Shown here: piece by piece, positions 13,435-25,489 of the stretch
Numbering within the stretch: the first letter of the stretch is position 1
How the letters are laid out: each line of letters starts with the position of its first letter
Assembly (NCBI GenBank): GCA_029718625.1
Contig: CM056378.1
Coordinates: 63,697,027-63,761,026, forward strand
Direction of reading: 5' to 3'
Source of the DNA: Synaphobranchus kaupii
Lineage: Eukaryota; Chordata; Actinopteri; Anguilliformes; Synaphobranchidae
Length of the DNA: 64,000 nucleotides
Translations under genes and position numbers: made by a program
Notes under the pieces: generated by a model
Seen by the model: the letters and a program-made list of their open reading frames with translations, nothing else
Databases searched by the model: none
What the model was told of the DNA's origin: nothing

Positions 13435-13832
13435 ACCAACAACAAAAAAAAGTCTGCCAGTCTGCAAATATCAGGATTCCTAAATGCTTACGAAGGTAAT
13501 CCCATATGCAAAAGGTCTGTAAAAATCATATATGATCATACTTGCAAAGTTTTTATAAAAAAGCATGTTGATTAGTAGCCTATTATATTATATATTTCTA
13601 TACAATTCTTATACAATGTTTTTTTTATAAGGAGTACCATGTATTAGGGAACTATTTAATTTTAGCAAGAAATGTATATGCTAGCTCTCTACTACATATT
13701 TATTTTATTTAAGTTTTGTATATGGCATATGTGATTTTTAAAAGATTTTTATAGACCTTTTGCATATGGGATTTGCATATAGCATTTAGGAATCCTGTTA
13801 TTTGCAGACTGGCAGACTTTTTTTTTTTGTTG
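13435..13832. mobile_element. Mirror copy of the small MITE in the right arm
   Basis: This is the reverse complement of 6652-7050 at the mirrored position. The same internal inverted repeats (AGTCTGCCAGTCTGCAAATA at the two ends) are visible. Confidence 0.7.
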
Positions 13833-15380
13833 GTTTTATGAATGAAAGTTCAACCATCGAGATAAAAAAAAAAACTGGAGGCAGCTTCCGCTTACCAGTT
13901 CCATGGATTCCCATGGGAGCTGCTCATCAGTGGTCAACCCGTCACGTCTCTGCACTCTATTGGAGTCTATGGGCAATACACACAGACAGCGCACAGAATC
14001 ATGGGAATCGCAGTTCATTACAGAAGTTAACGGGGAGACGCGGTTGTTTCCATTACAGATATGCTCGGTTTTCTCATGTTATACGTCTCAAAAGAACCGA
14101 AAACGACACGCTCTGATGCCTAGTTCACAAGCTAAATCCATTAATAATCATATTGCAGCCTATGCAGTATGTACTGATCTGAACAGACCTAGCTAACTTC
14201 AGCTAGTTTAATACAAGCAATAGCCTACAAGACTAGCCTATAAATAGCAACCCACACAGATAAAGCAGAGACGAAGAAGCTCGAGAATTATACATCATAT
14301 TGCATTAAAATGCAATTACAAAATAAGAAAGGTATTCTATGAATGTACTATAACTATAAGTATAAACTATAAGTACAATACCGGCAGCTTACCCATTCGC
14401 TTTATTTGACCGTGAAATAAAAATGGTGGATCTCCGTTTTGTCTCGTAATTCATCGGAGAAAATCGAAAAGTCACGTGGTGTGCAATCGCTAATTCGTAA
14501 AATAAGTACGAATTTTCGGGACTGGAATTTCGTAGAATAGATACGAATGGGCTGTGAGACCAGGTTGAATATTCACTGGACAAGGTTTTGAACTTTTTTC
14601 AGTCACAAACCATTCTATTTACTTACAGGCTGTATTCATAGATAAACAGAGCTGTATTGTAATGACATCTGAAGCGCATTTTCAGAACTTAAATGTCCGT
14701 CTATTGCCGTGCGCGAGTTTTCCATTGAATGACAATTCACGCATTAGGTGCAAAGACAATTCGCGCATTAGGCTTGATAGCTATAGGTGTTATCAGCTCC
14801 TTTTTAATGGATAGCCATTGTCCCGTACCATCGCACATCGCCTGGATGTTGATGGAGTGGGCTGAGAGCAATGTAATGTGGCATTGTTTCCCTTCGCTGA
14901 GGGAAAGGTATGTGGACCTATGGAACCTTTTATTATTATGCATTTTTGATATAGCCTACACAATAATAATATTTCACATTGTGATCTAGATATTTTAGTC
15001 ATGCCTGTGCACGCCCCTGTGTGTAACAGACAGGAGGGTATGCGCGTTGTGCACACGCCTATGTAGACGCACTTATATGCGCCGTTAAAATAGCATGTAA
15101 ACAACTGCGACATGACTTTAGACCAGGTTTGTGGTGGTTCTAGCGCAAGCGCTTTCTGCTGGCTCAAGATAGCAATACGCCAAAAAGAATCCTGGCCACT
15201 CCTCATCTTAAGACCAACACGCCCAGTTCACTAATGATGGCGCAAGAGTTACGCCGTCAAACATGCTAGTTTGACGGCGTATGCGTTAGGCGTTATTATG
15301 GACCTAGCGCCGGGTGTAAGATAGCAAAGACACTTGCGTTTGCGTTAGCGCCGCTTTGCGCCGGGTGTAAGATAGGGCCC

Positions 15381-17118
15381 CTGGTGTTTAACTTTAACAG
15401 GGACAGTACACATCTGAGATTTAATTTTAACCAGGACAGTACACATCTTTTGTTTATGTTTTAACAGGGACAGTACACACCTGATATTTAAGTTTAACCG
15501 GGACAGTACACATCGTTGTTTTATGTTTTAACAGGGACAGTACACACCTGAGGTTAACAGGGACAGTACACATCTGAGATTTACATTTAACAGGGAGAGT
15601 ACACACCTGAGGTTTATGTTTTAACAGGGATAGTGCACATCTGAGATTTAAGCTTAACAGGGACAGTACACACCTGAGGTTTAAGTTTAACAGGGACAGT
15701 CCACACCGCAGATTTAAGTTTAGCCGGGACAGTACACATCTGATATTTAAGTTTAACAGGGACAGTACACAGCTGAGGTTTATGTTTTAACAGGGACAGT
15801 GCACACCGTTGTTTTATGTTTTAACAGGGACAGTACACACCTGAGGTTTATGTTTTAACAAGGACAGTACACATGTGATATTTAAGTGTAACAGGGACAG
15901 TACACACCGTTGTTTTATGTTTTAACAGGGGCAGTACACATCTGAGGTTTATGTTTTAACAGCTATAGTACACATCTGAGATTTAAGTTTCACAAGGACA
16001 GTACACACCTGTGATTTATGTTTTAACAGGGACAGTACACACCTGATATTTAACTTTAACAGGGACAGTACAAACCTGATATTTACGTTTAACCAGGACA
16101 GTACACATCGTTGTTTTATGTTTTAACAGGGACAGTACACACCTGAGGTTAACAGGGACAGTACATATCTGAGATTTACATTTAACAGGGACAGTACACA
16201 CCTGAGGTTTATGTTTTAACAGGGATAGTGCACATCTGAGATTTAAGCTTAACAGGGACAGTACACACCTGAGGTTTAAGTTTAACAGGGACAGTCCACA
16301 CCGGAGATTTAAGTTTAGCCGGGACAGTACACATCTGATATTTAAGTTTAACAGGGACAGTACACAGCTGAGGTTTATGTTTTAACAGGGACAGTGCACA
16401 CCGTTGTTTTATGTTTTAACAGGGACAGTACACACTTGAGGTTAACAGGGACAGTACACATCTGAGATTTAAGTTTAATAGGGATAGTACACACCTGTGA
16501 TTTATGTTTTAACAGGGACAGTACACACATGATATTTAACTTTAACAGGGACAGTACACTTCTGAGATTTAAGTTTAACCAGGACAGTACACACCTGAGG
16601 TTAACAGGGACAGTACACATCTGAGATTTACATTTAACAGGGACACTACACATCTGAGGTTTATGTTTTAACAGGGACAGTACACACCTGAGGTTTATGT
16701 TTTAACAAGGACAGTACACATGTGATATTTAAGTGTAACAGGGACAGTACACACCGTTGTTTTATGTTTTAACAGGGACAGTACACATCTGAGGTTTATG
16801 TTTTAACAGCGATAGTACACATCTGAGATTTAAGTTTAACAAGGACAGTACACACCTGTGATTTATCTTTTAACAGGGACAGTACACACCTGCTATTTAA
16901 CTTTAACAGGGACAGTACAAACCTGATATTTAAGTTTAACCAGGACAGTACACACCTGATGTTTATGTTTTAACAGGGATAGTACACATCTGAGATTTAA
17001 GTTTAACTGGGACAATACACACCTGTGATTTATGTTTTAACAGGGACAGTACACATCTGAGATTTAAGTTTAACCAGGACAGTACACAGCTGTGGTTTAT
17101 GTTTTAACAGGGACAGTA
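15381..17118. repeat. Satellite 1 minisatellite array, block B
   Basis: The same 34-35 bp unit resumes directly after the Harbinger-like element with GTGTTTAACTTTAACAGG, continuing the interrupted repeat. The unit series seen at 1923-2560 recurs at 16016-16653. The block ends at a new insertion. Confidence 0.95.
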
Positions 17119-18136
17119 CTGCCCTACAACGAAAGAAAGGGGTAACTCCTCAGAGTGCAGAAATGAGAAAAATTAGCTTAAAGTATTTTTGTTGTCCAGT
17201 CAAATGTATTGTATGTACAATTCTGAAAATTCGTCAAATATTTGCTTTTGCATCAAGTAATTTTGCTGTATAAAAATATTTAGCTCAAACTCAACCTTTG
17301 ACCCTTATTTCGGAGTTACCTCTGTCTGTCTTTGCATTGACTGCAAAATATTAGCTGGTCATGCCGAGCAAAAAAGGGGTAACTCCCCTTTGGTTCATAA
17401 AATGGTTGCTGATCTCTATAAGATCACTAACTGTATTATAATAATGATAATCTACAAAAAAGCTAGTGCATAGCACAATATATAATTAATATATAGATCA
17501 ATATAATATAAAATGTAGTGTAAATGAATGTGTATATGAATATGAAAATGCCTTTACAGCTCGCATACCATTAACATTTAGGCTAGTTCTTTTTTAACCC
17601 CCACTGTGTTACTGTGTTACTCACTGTGTACTAAACTAAACCATTTCTCTTCATATTACTTAAATGATATGTTGCAACTGATTTTTAAATGCCAATAATA
17701 GACATTGAAACAGTAATAGGCAACAATAATCAGTCACTGGTTAACTTTTCGCTAAAATATGTGGTTCTAGTAGTGGACATCACGCTAAAGTCACTCTGTA
17801 TGAATAAATCCAATTAGATAGAAATTGAAATGTATAATATTTAATGAAATATTCATATTACTCAATTTCAACAACATTGAAATGTATTATTATTTAATTA
17901 AATATTCATATTACTCAATATACCATAAAATTAGCACCAATTTTGGTAATTTTTTCATTAGTTACATTATTTAAGAAAATTGCATGAAACCGCAACTCAA
18001 TTTACCTCCTCTCTCCGTCTTGCTTTTTAAAAATGCTTTGGTCACGCAGCCTATTTTAAACAGCCCAGGCTAAGGAAATTGCATTTCACGATCTGCATCA
18101 TGAGATGGGAACATCTGAAAAAAATAGCCTACTGTT

Positions 18137-18660
18137 GTCATGGTTTTCAACCCTGTTTTCCCATGCGGTCGTTTTCCTCGGTGGCCACGCGAGGGCGCTG
18201 CCCTTTTGGTAGATGCTTGCTCCGCCCTGCTGAGTTGGCGGAGTTTCTGTTAAGCATTTACACCTGTTCGTAGTCACCTGAGTTATATAAGCCTACCGTT
18301 TCCTTCGTTCGGGGCTTCTACATTGTTTGTTTATTGTTATGTACTGTGGTGTTTTATTTTGTGTTAGTTCTCGTACCATTTGGCTTCTCGCCCTTTGTTA
18401 ACGTGTCTTTAGAGGCAGGGCTTATTTCTTGCTGGCTAGGTAGTTGATTACCTCGTAGGAGTTTGGGACTGTAAATCTCTGCTCTATTTCGCGTTGTTGT
18501 GCTTAACTCTATAGGCTTTGGCCCCCTAGTGGTGGGACGCATGCGGTCCAATTTTTTATAGTGTTCATATTTCTCTTAAATTCTAAATTATAACGTTAAT
18601 AAAACACGGAACTTTCGACGCAAAATTGTTAAAAACAGTCACAGCCTGCGAACACATTCG
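18137..18660 (+). other. Possible solo LTR or promoter-like segment
   Basis: The segment opens with TGTCATGG and has a TATA-like TTATATAAGCC near 18283 and an AATAAAA signal near 18598. This spacing resembles an LTR with promoter and polyadenylation signal. Parts (TAAATCTCTGCTCTATTTCG) resemble 21946-21980, so it may belong with the T/G-rich region at 21400-22560. No target duplication was found. Confidence 0.25.
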
Positions 18661-19615
18661 TTTATATGCTTATCAGCTCTCAGGTTACACTACAGAGCCA
18701 TAAAGCAGCAGGGTGCTAATAGCCCAACCCACTTTTTTTATTTGTTTACAGCCTTCACCTCGCCGCAATCACAGGCAATAAAATGCGTATCACAAAAGCT
18801 CTTGGTACCATTTCAACACGCTGAAAAATCAAGATCCGATTCAGGAACAATTGTATATTATTGAAAAGTTGTATAAATAAACATTAGGTGTTTTTTTCCC
18901 GTGCTCACTTCAGTATGCATACAACCGATATACTTCCGGTTTTGTATAAATACATTTTATTTTCTACAAATTCTCTTGATAAACATGTTTAAGCAACCAA
19001 ATACGATACCTGGTTATGCAGTTATAACCCTTTTCTGAAGAATCCTCAACGTTTTTTCGTAACCCATTTATCCATTATCCAGGAAAGTCTCAATTTCCAC
19101 AGTGCGTACCCTTCGCTTTTGCGTTTGTACTACGTTACTACCGTTGCGTAAAAGCATTACTAGACTGCTACAGGAATGATCTAACGTAAAACACGTAGAT
19201 TATCTTCTACGGGGGTTCCTGCCCTTTCAAACGAAGCAAAATATGTCATATTCAAGCGACTGTGAACGGCGCTGTATCCACGCGTAAAGACAGCCCATAG
19301 GGCAATCGGCTGTGCGCTCCTGACTGTCGACAGCATCAGATGACGCCTGTGGCCATTTTGACTGAGTTTATCCTGGAAGGGATGGGCTGGATTGCTGTTA
19401 CAATTACGTTTTCAGTCTATCCCGATGTATTTAGCAATGTGTAGCTTTTTTTGTGAGCTGAAAAAACGTCACAGACCAGTCTTTCTCTGTACGCAGACAC
19501 GGGCAGCTGTATGATGCAATTGCGCTGGTGATGTCTTTGCTGCTTCAAAGTTTACGATTATTTTATACATTTATACGCGAACGTGGCAATCAACGGTGGA
19601 AAGAAGAGCGCTTAT

Positions 19616-19717
19616 TTCACGGTTGCTCAGGTTTTGGAGGTGAAGAAGTGTCCAAGAGGCGAAGAAGTCTGTGTTCTGGCAGAGCAATGACTCTGGCATG
19701 GACCCGTGCCTGGACAT
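19616..19717 (+). pseudogene. Degenerate piggyBac-like transposase first-exon remnant
   Basis: This short stretch encodes FTVAQVLEV and, after a frameshift, an acidic DSGMDPCLDM, ending at a GTAAGT splice donor (19718). The arrangement parallels the better preserved exon at 24842-24981, which has SVHQVLDEL, an acidic tail and the same donor position. A stop interrupts the reading frame. The piggyBac assignment depends on that comparison and on the shared downstream segment at 20378-21231. Low confidence because it is so short. Confidence 0.35.
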
Positions 19718-20155
19718 GTAAGTGTTTTTAAAAATATATAATACAAATTATTATTATTATTATTATTGTTATTATTATCATCATAATTATCAACAGTATG
19801 GAGCGCTATTATCTAGAGTATTTTTAGTTTGGTGATAAATGGATTCTCGCAGGAGTTCGCTAGTTAGCTTCTATGGCGTCACAGGCTAAGGAGCGCCTGC
19901 TCTTTGTTTGTTTTCTAGCGTTCATTCGCAGTTTCTTTGTGCAGCAACCAACACAAGGGCTAGTTGTTGAATTTACGCATGAAACGACATCCATTCTCAG
20001 TACTTTATTTCACGGTTCAGTCAAGACATTACAGTATTATAATAATGTAATTTAGTTCGTGCAAGCTGACAAACGAATTCATAAATCCTAGTTAGCTACG
20101 ATTGCTAATTATGTTGGAGCTAATATCAGACGTACTGTGGATGTAAGATTTTTTA

Positions 20156-20185
20156 ATGTATATACGTATATATAATATATATATA

Positions 20186-20234
<49 letters not shown>

Positions 20235-20260
20235 ATATATATATATTTTTTTTTTTTATA
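20156..20260. repeat. (AT)n/(GT)n microsatellite and poly-T
   Basis: An alternating TA run with an embedded GTGTGTGTGT core, followed by a T tract at 20247-20258. Confidence 0.9.
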
Positions 20261-20377
20261 AAATAAAAATTTTTTTCCACTTAATTGTAATACTTGCCAT
20301 ATGTCTTTTTGAGATAATTTGTGTTCTCATTTTTTAGTGATTCTACTTAGTAATGTACTTGATTCTGTCTTTTTCAG

Positions 20378-21231
20378 GGAGGACAGTGAAGACACCCCTC
20401 CCCCACCTAACACCTCTGTCGTAGGAGGTGGTAACAGACAGGTTTGCCAAATAGTGATGTATAATTCATTACTTTTGCTGTAAAAAGTCAAGTTGAAGGC
20501 TTGTTATAGATAAACCTGTTATTCTGCTGGCTTATGGGGCTCTGGTAAATCTAACTTTGAAATACAGTGCCATTTTAAATGTAAAGCAGATTGGTTGGAT
20601 AACATTAGGTAAGTAATCCTTTTCGGAGAGGTATTTGGGCACTTTTGGGCACGCTTTGTAAGAGAATACCCTCATACACATAAACACAAAACATGTGTAG
20701 GTTAATTTTCTTCACATTCTGTATTACAAAAAATGTTTTAAAAGAAAAATAAGTTTTCTGATGATTGACATGCCTAGACAGAAAGATATGCACATGTTTT
20801 ATATTTGGCGACGTTTGGAAACGTTTCGGGACACCCGGGCCCCGTTTTGGTAAAAATACCAATGCATAAGGAAAGCCTGTAGATATCTTTACCAAATTCT
20901 AAACCCAAGTGGACAACATATCAGTGCACTAGTGTAAGGAAGTCTGGCTTGCTCCAGTACTTTGAAGTTGAAATATTCAGTGCTAAACTGTAAAAACACA
21001 AGGCGTTTTGTACTTTTTTTTGTTTTTTTTTATGTGTATTATGTATAAACTGTATGTGACCATTTTTACATAAATTTATTCTGATGCAAATTTCTGAATG
21101 GTACAAGCCTCTTCTTTCATTGAAACTTTCAACCATGGATGTGCAGTGAATCGTTTTTGAGATATTGGCACTTAATTGACACTAGTAAAAACTAGGCGAA
21201 AATTGTATAAAATAGGCCAAAGTAAATAGGG
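20378..21231 (+). pseudogene. piggyBac-like distal segment and 3' end (first relic)
   Basis: A possible exon fragment (20378-20441, reading EDSEDTPPPPNTSVVGGGNRQ, followed by GT) and downstream non-coding sequence share several islands with 26345-27157: GTAGGAGGTGGTAACAGA versus ATAGGAGGTGGCAACAGA; ATGGGGCTCTGGT; GAGATATTG; and a terminal stretch ending in GGCCAAAGTAAATAGGG next to TTAA (21232-21235). The terminal TTAA fits a piggyBac-type end. The DDD catalytic domain expected between exon 1 and this segment is missing. The left terminus was not located. Confidence 0.4.
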
Positions 21232-21399
21232 TTAATCTCCGTGTATGGAGATTTGTGCGATTCTGTTGGGAACTTTAGTTCTGTTCGCCCTTCGGCACAT
21301 GTCTTCCCATAGGGGATTCGGGCGTTTTCGCTTCTGCTTAGTTTATGAGCTCGTAGAAGTATAGAGTAGCAGTTTCTCTGGTCCATTTGTTCGCCTTTT

Positions 21400-22560
21400 G
21401 ATTGGTTTTCTTATTGAGAGACCTGGCGTTTTAGCTCCACTCATTTCCGGGTTACGGTAAGCCAGTTAGTAGCTTGGTACGTTTATTCCCTGTTGTCCTT
21501 CTCGTGGACTACGTTCCCCTTTGTTGTGAGTCAGGGTTTTTGTTTGTATTGAGGCTGTCGTGCTATTTTGCGTTGGTCTTTTGTTGCAGCCGTCCTGTAC
21601 GTCCTTTTTACCTGCGGGACGATTTTGTTTGGAACTGTTGTTCTGTTTCGTTCTCGGGGTGTGTCTCTTTATATGGAGCTTGGGCGTTGTTGTGGACATG
21701 TTTGTGTGTGACTGCGCGTAGCATGGGAACGTTAGCTTTCTGTTCCTCGGCTTTGTTATATTTATTTTACTGTAGAGGCTAGGGCGGGTGTTTAAGTTTG
21801 CGTGAGTCTTTTGGAGAGTAAAGTTTTGGGACGACGGTGTTCCGTCGGCTCACCTGTAAAGTGTTTCTCCTTCCTGGGAGATCGGGTGTTTACCCAGGTT
21901 TGTTTGCTGTATTAGACTGCGTACTTGTTTAACTAGCCATGGAACGTTAAATCTCTGTTCCGGTTCGCCTCGTTACATTTTTCCTTACTGAGAGGCTTGG
22001 GCGTGGTTTTATATTTTTAGCTTAGTCATTTTGCTGGTAAGGCAATGGGACGACGGTGCTTCCGTCGGCTCACCTGTAAAATGTTTCTCTCTCCTGGGAG
22101 ATTGGGTGTTTACCCAGGTTTGTTTGCTGCATGTGACTGCTAGCTAAGGGAAGTAGCCACGGAATGTAATATCTGTTCCTTCGCCTCCTCCTATACCAAT
22201 AGGTAGTTATTCGTTTTCTGTGTATATTTGCTGTATGTTTTGTTGTGCCATTGTGCTACTCGCCTGTTCTTATTCGTCTCGTTATCGAGTCAGGGCTTTT
22301 TATTTCTGGCTCGTGTGTAACTGAGCGCGTCTGTAGCTGTGGTGTGTGTGTGTTCCTTGTCTTGTCTCCTTCCCTTATCTGCGGGGTATCCCGCCTTAGT
22401 GGCCTATGGGCTTAATGATTCCCCTTGCTGCGTTTGGCTCCTCCCACCTCACACGTCACGCCACATTACAACTGTAGATACAGAGTTTGTTACTGTTAGA
22501 TGTAACTTGTCATATCTAAGACATTTCGCTGGATAAAATGTTTTTTTAATATACAGATTA
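21400..22560 (+). repeat. T/G-rich region with a 219 bp tandem duplication
   Basis: The block containing GGGACGACGGTG, CCGTCGGCTCACCTGTAAA and GTTTACCCAGGTTTGTTTGC occurs twice, at about 21828 and 22047, so the offset is 219 bases. Related but weaker copies (GAGTCAGGG near 21528 and 22286) flank it. No protein is recognisable. It may be the LTR or untranslated part of an element I cannot name. Confidence 0.6.
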
Positions 22561-22604
22561 ACGTGCTTTGTGAAGTAACTTGTTCGCATTCGCAACCAGC
22601 GTTG

Positions 22605-23188
22605 GTCACGTCAGCGTTACATTACATTAGGTAAAGCCCTACTTTAGTCATGTTACGTTCATATTTCCAAACTGAATAAATACTGCACCTCTAACCACAA
22701 AACTTCTTTACTAGATTAAAGTTGTAGTAACTAAGATGATATTTGGCGAAGACAAACTTTTCAAATCGGCGGATTTAGCGTTATTTGCCGGCTTTATTAA
22801 TCAGCTGTTGGTGTTGCTATGGATACCATTCATAAAGTGTCGACTCTAATGGCGCTGGCAGCAGATAACGTAGACGGCGTATTAATTTAGAACGGTGATT
22901 AAAATGTTGCCAGCGCGTTCTATACACAGACAGAAGACGGTATCTCAAGTGCGGGCTATAGCCCGTTGTACAGTAGGGCGTGTTAGTGCGTTCTATACAC
23001 AGATAGAAGACGGTATCTCGTGTTACGGTGTTCTCTCGTTGTTTCCCCGCCGTTTTGGGGAGTTACCGTGAAGACCACCCACAAATATCTCCAAAATACA
23101 ATAACATTCAGTCAAGATATTTATCCACATGATACAGCAGACCTTTAATATCCCAAAAATGACAAAAACTCATTTTCGACAAAAATTG
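22605..23188. other. Right subterminal region of the 6.1 kb element
   Basis: Apart from a small direct repeat (GCGTTCTATACACAGA, near 22914 and 22989, each followed by AGAAGACGGTATCTC), nothing is recognised here. Confidence 0.5.
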
Positions 23189-23217
23189 AGTTACCCCCTT
23201 CTTTCGTTGAAGGGCAG

Positions 23218-23911
23218 TCACACCTGATATTTAAGTTTAACCAGGACAGTACACATCGTTGTTTTATGTTTTAACAGGGACAGTACAGACCTGAGGTTAA
23301 CAGGGACAGTACACATCTGAGATTTACATTTAACAGGGACAGTACACACCTGAGGTTTATGTTTTAACAGGGATAGTGCACATCTGAGATTTAAGCTTAA
23401 CAGGGACAGTACACACCTGAGGTTTAAGTTTAACAGGGACAGTCCACACCGGAGATTTAAGTTTAGCCGGGACAGTACACATCTGATATTTAAGTTTAAC
23501 AGGGACAGTACACAGCTGAGGTTTATGTTTTAACAGGGACAGTGCACACCGTTGTTTTATGTTTTAACAGGGACAGTACACACTTGAGGTTAACAGGGAC
23601 AGTACACATCTGAGATTTAAGTTTAATAGGGATAGTACACACCTGTGATTTATGTTTTAACAGGGACAGTACACACATGATATTTAACTTTAACAGGGAC
23701 AGTACACTTCTGAGGTTTAAGTTTAACCAGGACAGTACACACCTGAGGTTAACAGGGACAGTACACATCTGAGATTTACATTTAACAGGGACACTACACA
23801 TCTGAGGTTTATGTTTTAACAGGGATACTACACATCTGAGATTGAAGTTTAACAGGGACAGTACACACCTGAGGTTAACAGGGACAGTACACATCTGAGA
23901 TTTACATTTAA
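23218..23911. repeat. Satellite 1 minisatellite array, block C
   Basis: A short run of the 34-35 bp satellite between the 6.1 kb element and the piggyBac-like element. Its last four bases, TTAA (23908-23911), form the left piggyBac-type target duplication. Confidence 0.95.
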
Positions 23912-24841
23912 CCTCTTAATGCCAAACGCCCCCTAGCGGTCACGCCGGCGTGACGGAAATTATTACATTATACATTTCATTAATTTAATAATATATAATA
24001 AACTGCTCACCTCAATATTTTGATTAAATATCCTTAAGATATATCCATTCCTTCTGGGAAAGTGGTTTTTAAGCCCAAAACGTCGGGATAAAACTTCGTA
24101 AATAACGTTGGAAACTCGGACCTAATTCTCAAACATATATTGCAGCTTGATGTCACACCATAAACAATGTGCTGGTAAACTGTTCTGCTTAATTGTATTT
24201 CACAAAACTTTGGTTTGAAAAATCATTATACCTTTAGGCTTCAAGAAAAAATACTTTAAAACTTTCATACGGCTGTACATTATTTTTTTCCAATTTTAAA
24301 CCGACTTGTGCTTTTTTGCACTTGATTACGACTCGTTCGGCTGTGTTCACTTTGGCGTTGTGAAACTCAGCCAGTTTCTGGAGTACCAATCCCATGGCTT
24401 AGTATATGTTAGCCAGAGTAGTTTTGAACGTGCTTGCAGAGATTTATGCAAAACCGTCGTCAATTGGGTGTATTTCTTTGACTGATAGCACAATAGGCCT
24501 ATCTGAAGTGGGAAAAACCGTCTTCCACCCGCCTCCACTCTGAATATTATTTGCTTTCCATTGGGTTTTAAAACTGTCTGTCAAATATTCCAGCGAAAAG
24601 CCAAGACTCTTATCTTTCACAGGAGCCCTCAATCAACACAAAGCAGTCGTAAAAAAAGGAAATCGAGCCGTGCGTATGAGGAAGTGGCGATCCACGCGTA
24701 ATTATCGAACCAAAATGGCGCAGTGTTTTTACCTTGTAGCGTAGCTCGCTACATTCCGTTTAGCAAAGCACAATTAATTAGGTAAGGCCCGCAGTTACAT
24801 TTTTTACTTTAGAGTATTTTTGATACAGTTTTTGTGTAGTT

Positions 24842-24981
24842 ATGTCGAGATTTTTGAGGCGTTTATCCGTGCACCAAGTGCTAGACGAACTGGATAAGCC
24901 AGAAGATGTTTTTGCCGAGGGAGACTCATCCTGTCTCAGTGACGCTGAATCCACTGATGACCGAGATGATGTTGCTGACAT
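24842..24981 (+). pseudogene. Putative piggyBac-like transposase first exon, core missing
   Basis: Forty-six codons open from ATG (24842) and run directly into a consensus splice donor GTAAGTT at 24982. The peptide starts MSRFLRRLSVHQVLDELDKP and becomes acidic and serine-rich (SSCLSDAESTDDRDD). A short acidic N-terminal region ahead of the catalytic domain is usual for piggyBac-type transposases, and the flanking TTAA ends agree. No sequence resembling the DDD catalytic region or the C-terminal cysteine-rich domain follows in the 2.2 kb to the right end. Alternatively it is a captured host exon. The frame is undamaged, which is unusual among the coding remnants here. Confidence 0.45.
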
Positions 24982-25489
24982 GTAAGTTGTTTTATCATAC
25001 TAACAGTGTTATGCTATAAACGCATTGAATTTCGCCATGGCAGGTAACGTCGTTAGGGCTGGTGGTATTACCGATTTTTCGATATACCAGTGTGAATTCA
25101 CGCAATGCCATGCGGGTTCGTAATTACATTGTCAACTGTATTTTATTGTTTTTCATACAATTAATATTACAAATTGCACATTCCAACGATATGATAAATA
25201 ATTTATGAAGTAAACTTAGGGTGTATTTTCTGTGTTGACAAACTCGCACGTGTTACGTGGCGTTGCCAACAACACAGATGTTTGGTGTAAGCATCGAAGG
25301 AAATTTAGCTGCAATGCGTGAATCCCTGTGTTTCTTCTGTGAAGCTAACTAACCTTATATACTTATGCATAAAATCGGTCCCTCTCAGCTAAATTAATAT
25401 AGATAGTATTGCCTTTACAGTGGCAAGCTAGCAAGCATCCCTGTGTTTTCCTGTCTGTTTATTATAGTTTATACGAGAATTAGGAATGG

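Larger units (their letters stand above)
5917..14567. mobile_element. Giant near-palindromic (foldback-type) insertion
   Basis: This 8.65 kb segment begins CAACCTGGTCTCACAG and ends with its reverse complement. AATATTC lies directly on both sides (5910-5916 and 14568-14574), consistent with a 7 bp target duplication. Two arms of about 3.8 kb (5917-9734 and 10724-14567) mirror each other through every nested element, around a 989 bp spacer. By eye the arms differ only at scattered bases and in the length of an AAT run. No transposase gene is recognisable. The 7 bp duplication does not settle a superfamily. It could be a foldback transposon or an inverted duplication captured between one family's ends. 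Confidence 0.8.
10724..14567 (-). repeat. Right arm of the giant palindrome
   Basis: This is the mirror image of 5917-9734 with the same nested elements in reverse order. It starts at CGTAGCTAGCATAACTG, the inverse of the left arm's inner end. It is about 26 bases longer than the left arm, and roughly half of that comes from a longer trinucleotide run. Confidence 0.9.
4736..15380. mobile_element. PIF/Harbinger-like non-autonomous DNA transposon, copy 1, interrupted
   Basis: The ends are GGGCCCTATCTT and AAGATAGGGCCC, flanked by a CTG target duplication (4733-4735 and 15381-15383). A 3 bp CWG/TWA duplication is typical of PIF/Harbinger elements, which is the basis of the superfamily call. The element's own sequence is 4736-5909 plus 14575-15380. 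It is homologous to the uninterrupted copy at 29707-31484. The subterminal regions are rich in GCGC-type motifs (AAGCGCATGGCGC and others). No transposase or Myb-like gene is visible, so it would depend on an autonomous partner. The interior is split by a large palindromic insertion at 5917-14567. Confidence 0.75.
17119..23217. mobile_element. Unclassified 6.1 kb TIR element inside satellite 1
   Basis: The left end CTGCCCTACAACGAAAGAAA and the inverted right end (23189-23217) form imperfect terminal inverted repeats of about 29 bp, sharing GAAAGAA and GGGGTAACTC. The flanks rejoin as satellite units (ACAGTA / CACACCTG). A target duplication is not clear; a TA with one base lost on the right is possible. 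No transposase for this family is visible. The interior holds piggyBac-like remains, an LTR-like stretch and local duplications, so it is a composite. AT-rich sequence at 17150-18130 and unrecognised sequence at 18661-19500 contain nothing I can name. Confidence 0.65.

Noticed and set aside
14729..15206. Frames of 68-137 codons in the right part of Harbinger-like copy 1 (also 30746-31212)
   Set aside because: Opposite-strand overlapping frames without transposase motifs; the shared sequence is explained by homology of the two copies.
20605..21386. Minus-strand frames of 64-96 codons in the piggyBac-like distal segment
   Set aside because: Low-complexity AT-rich translations with no domain. 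The segment reads better as 3' UTR-like DNA on the plus strand.
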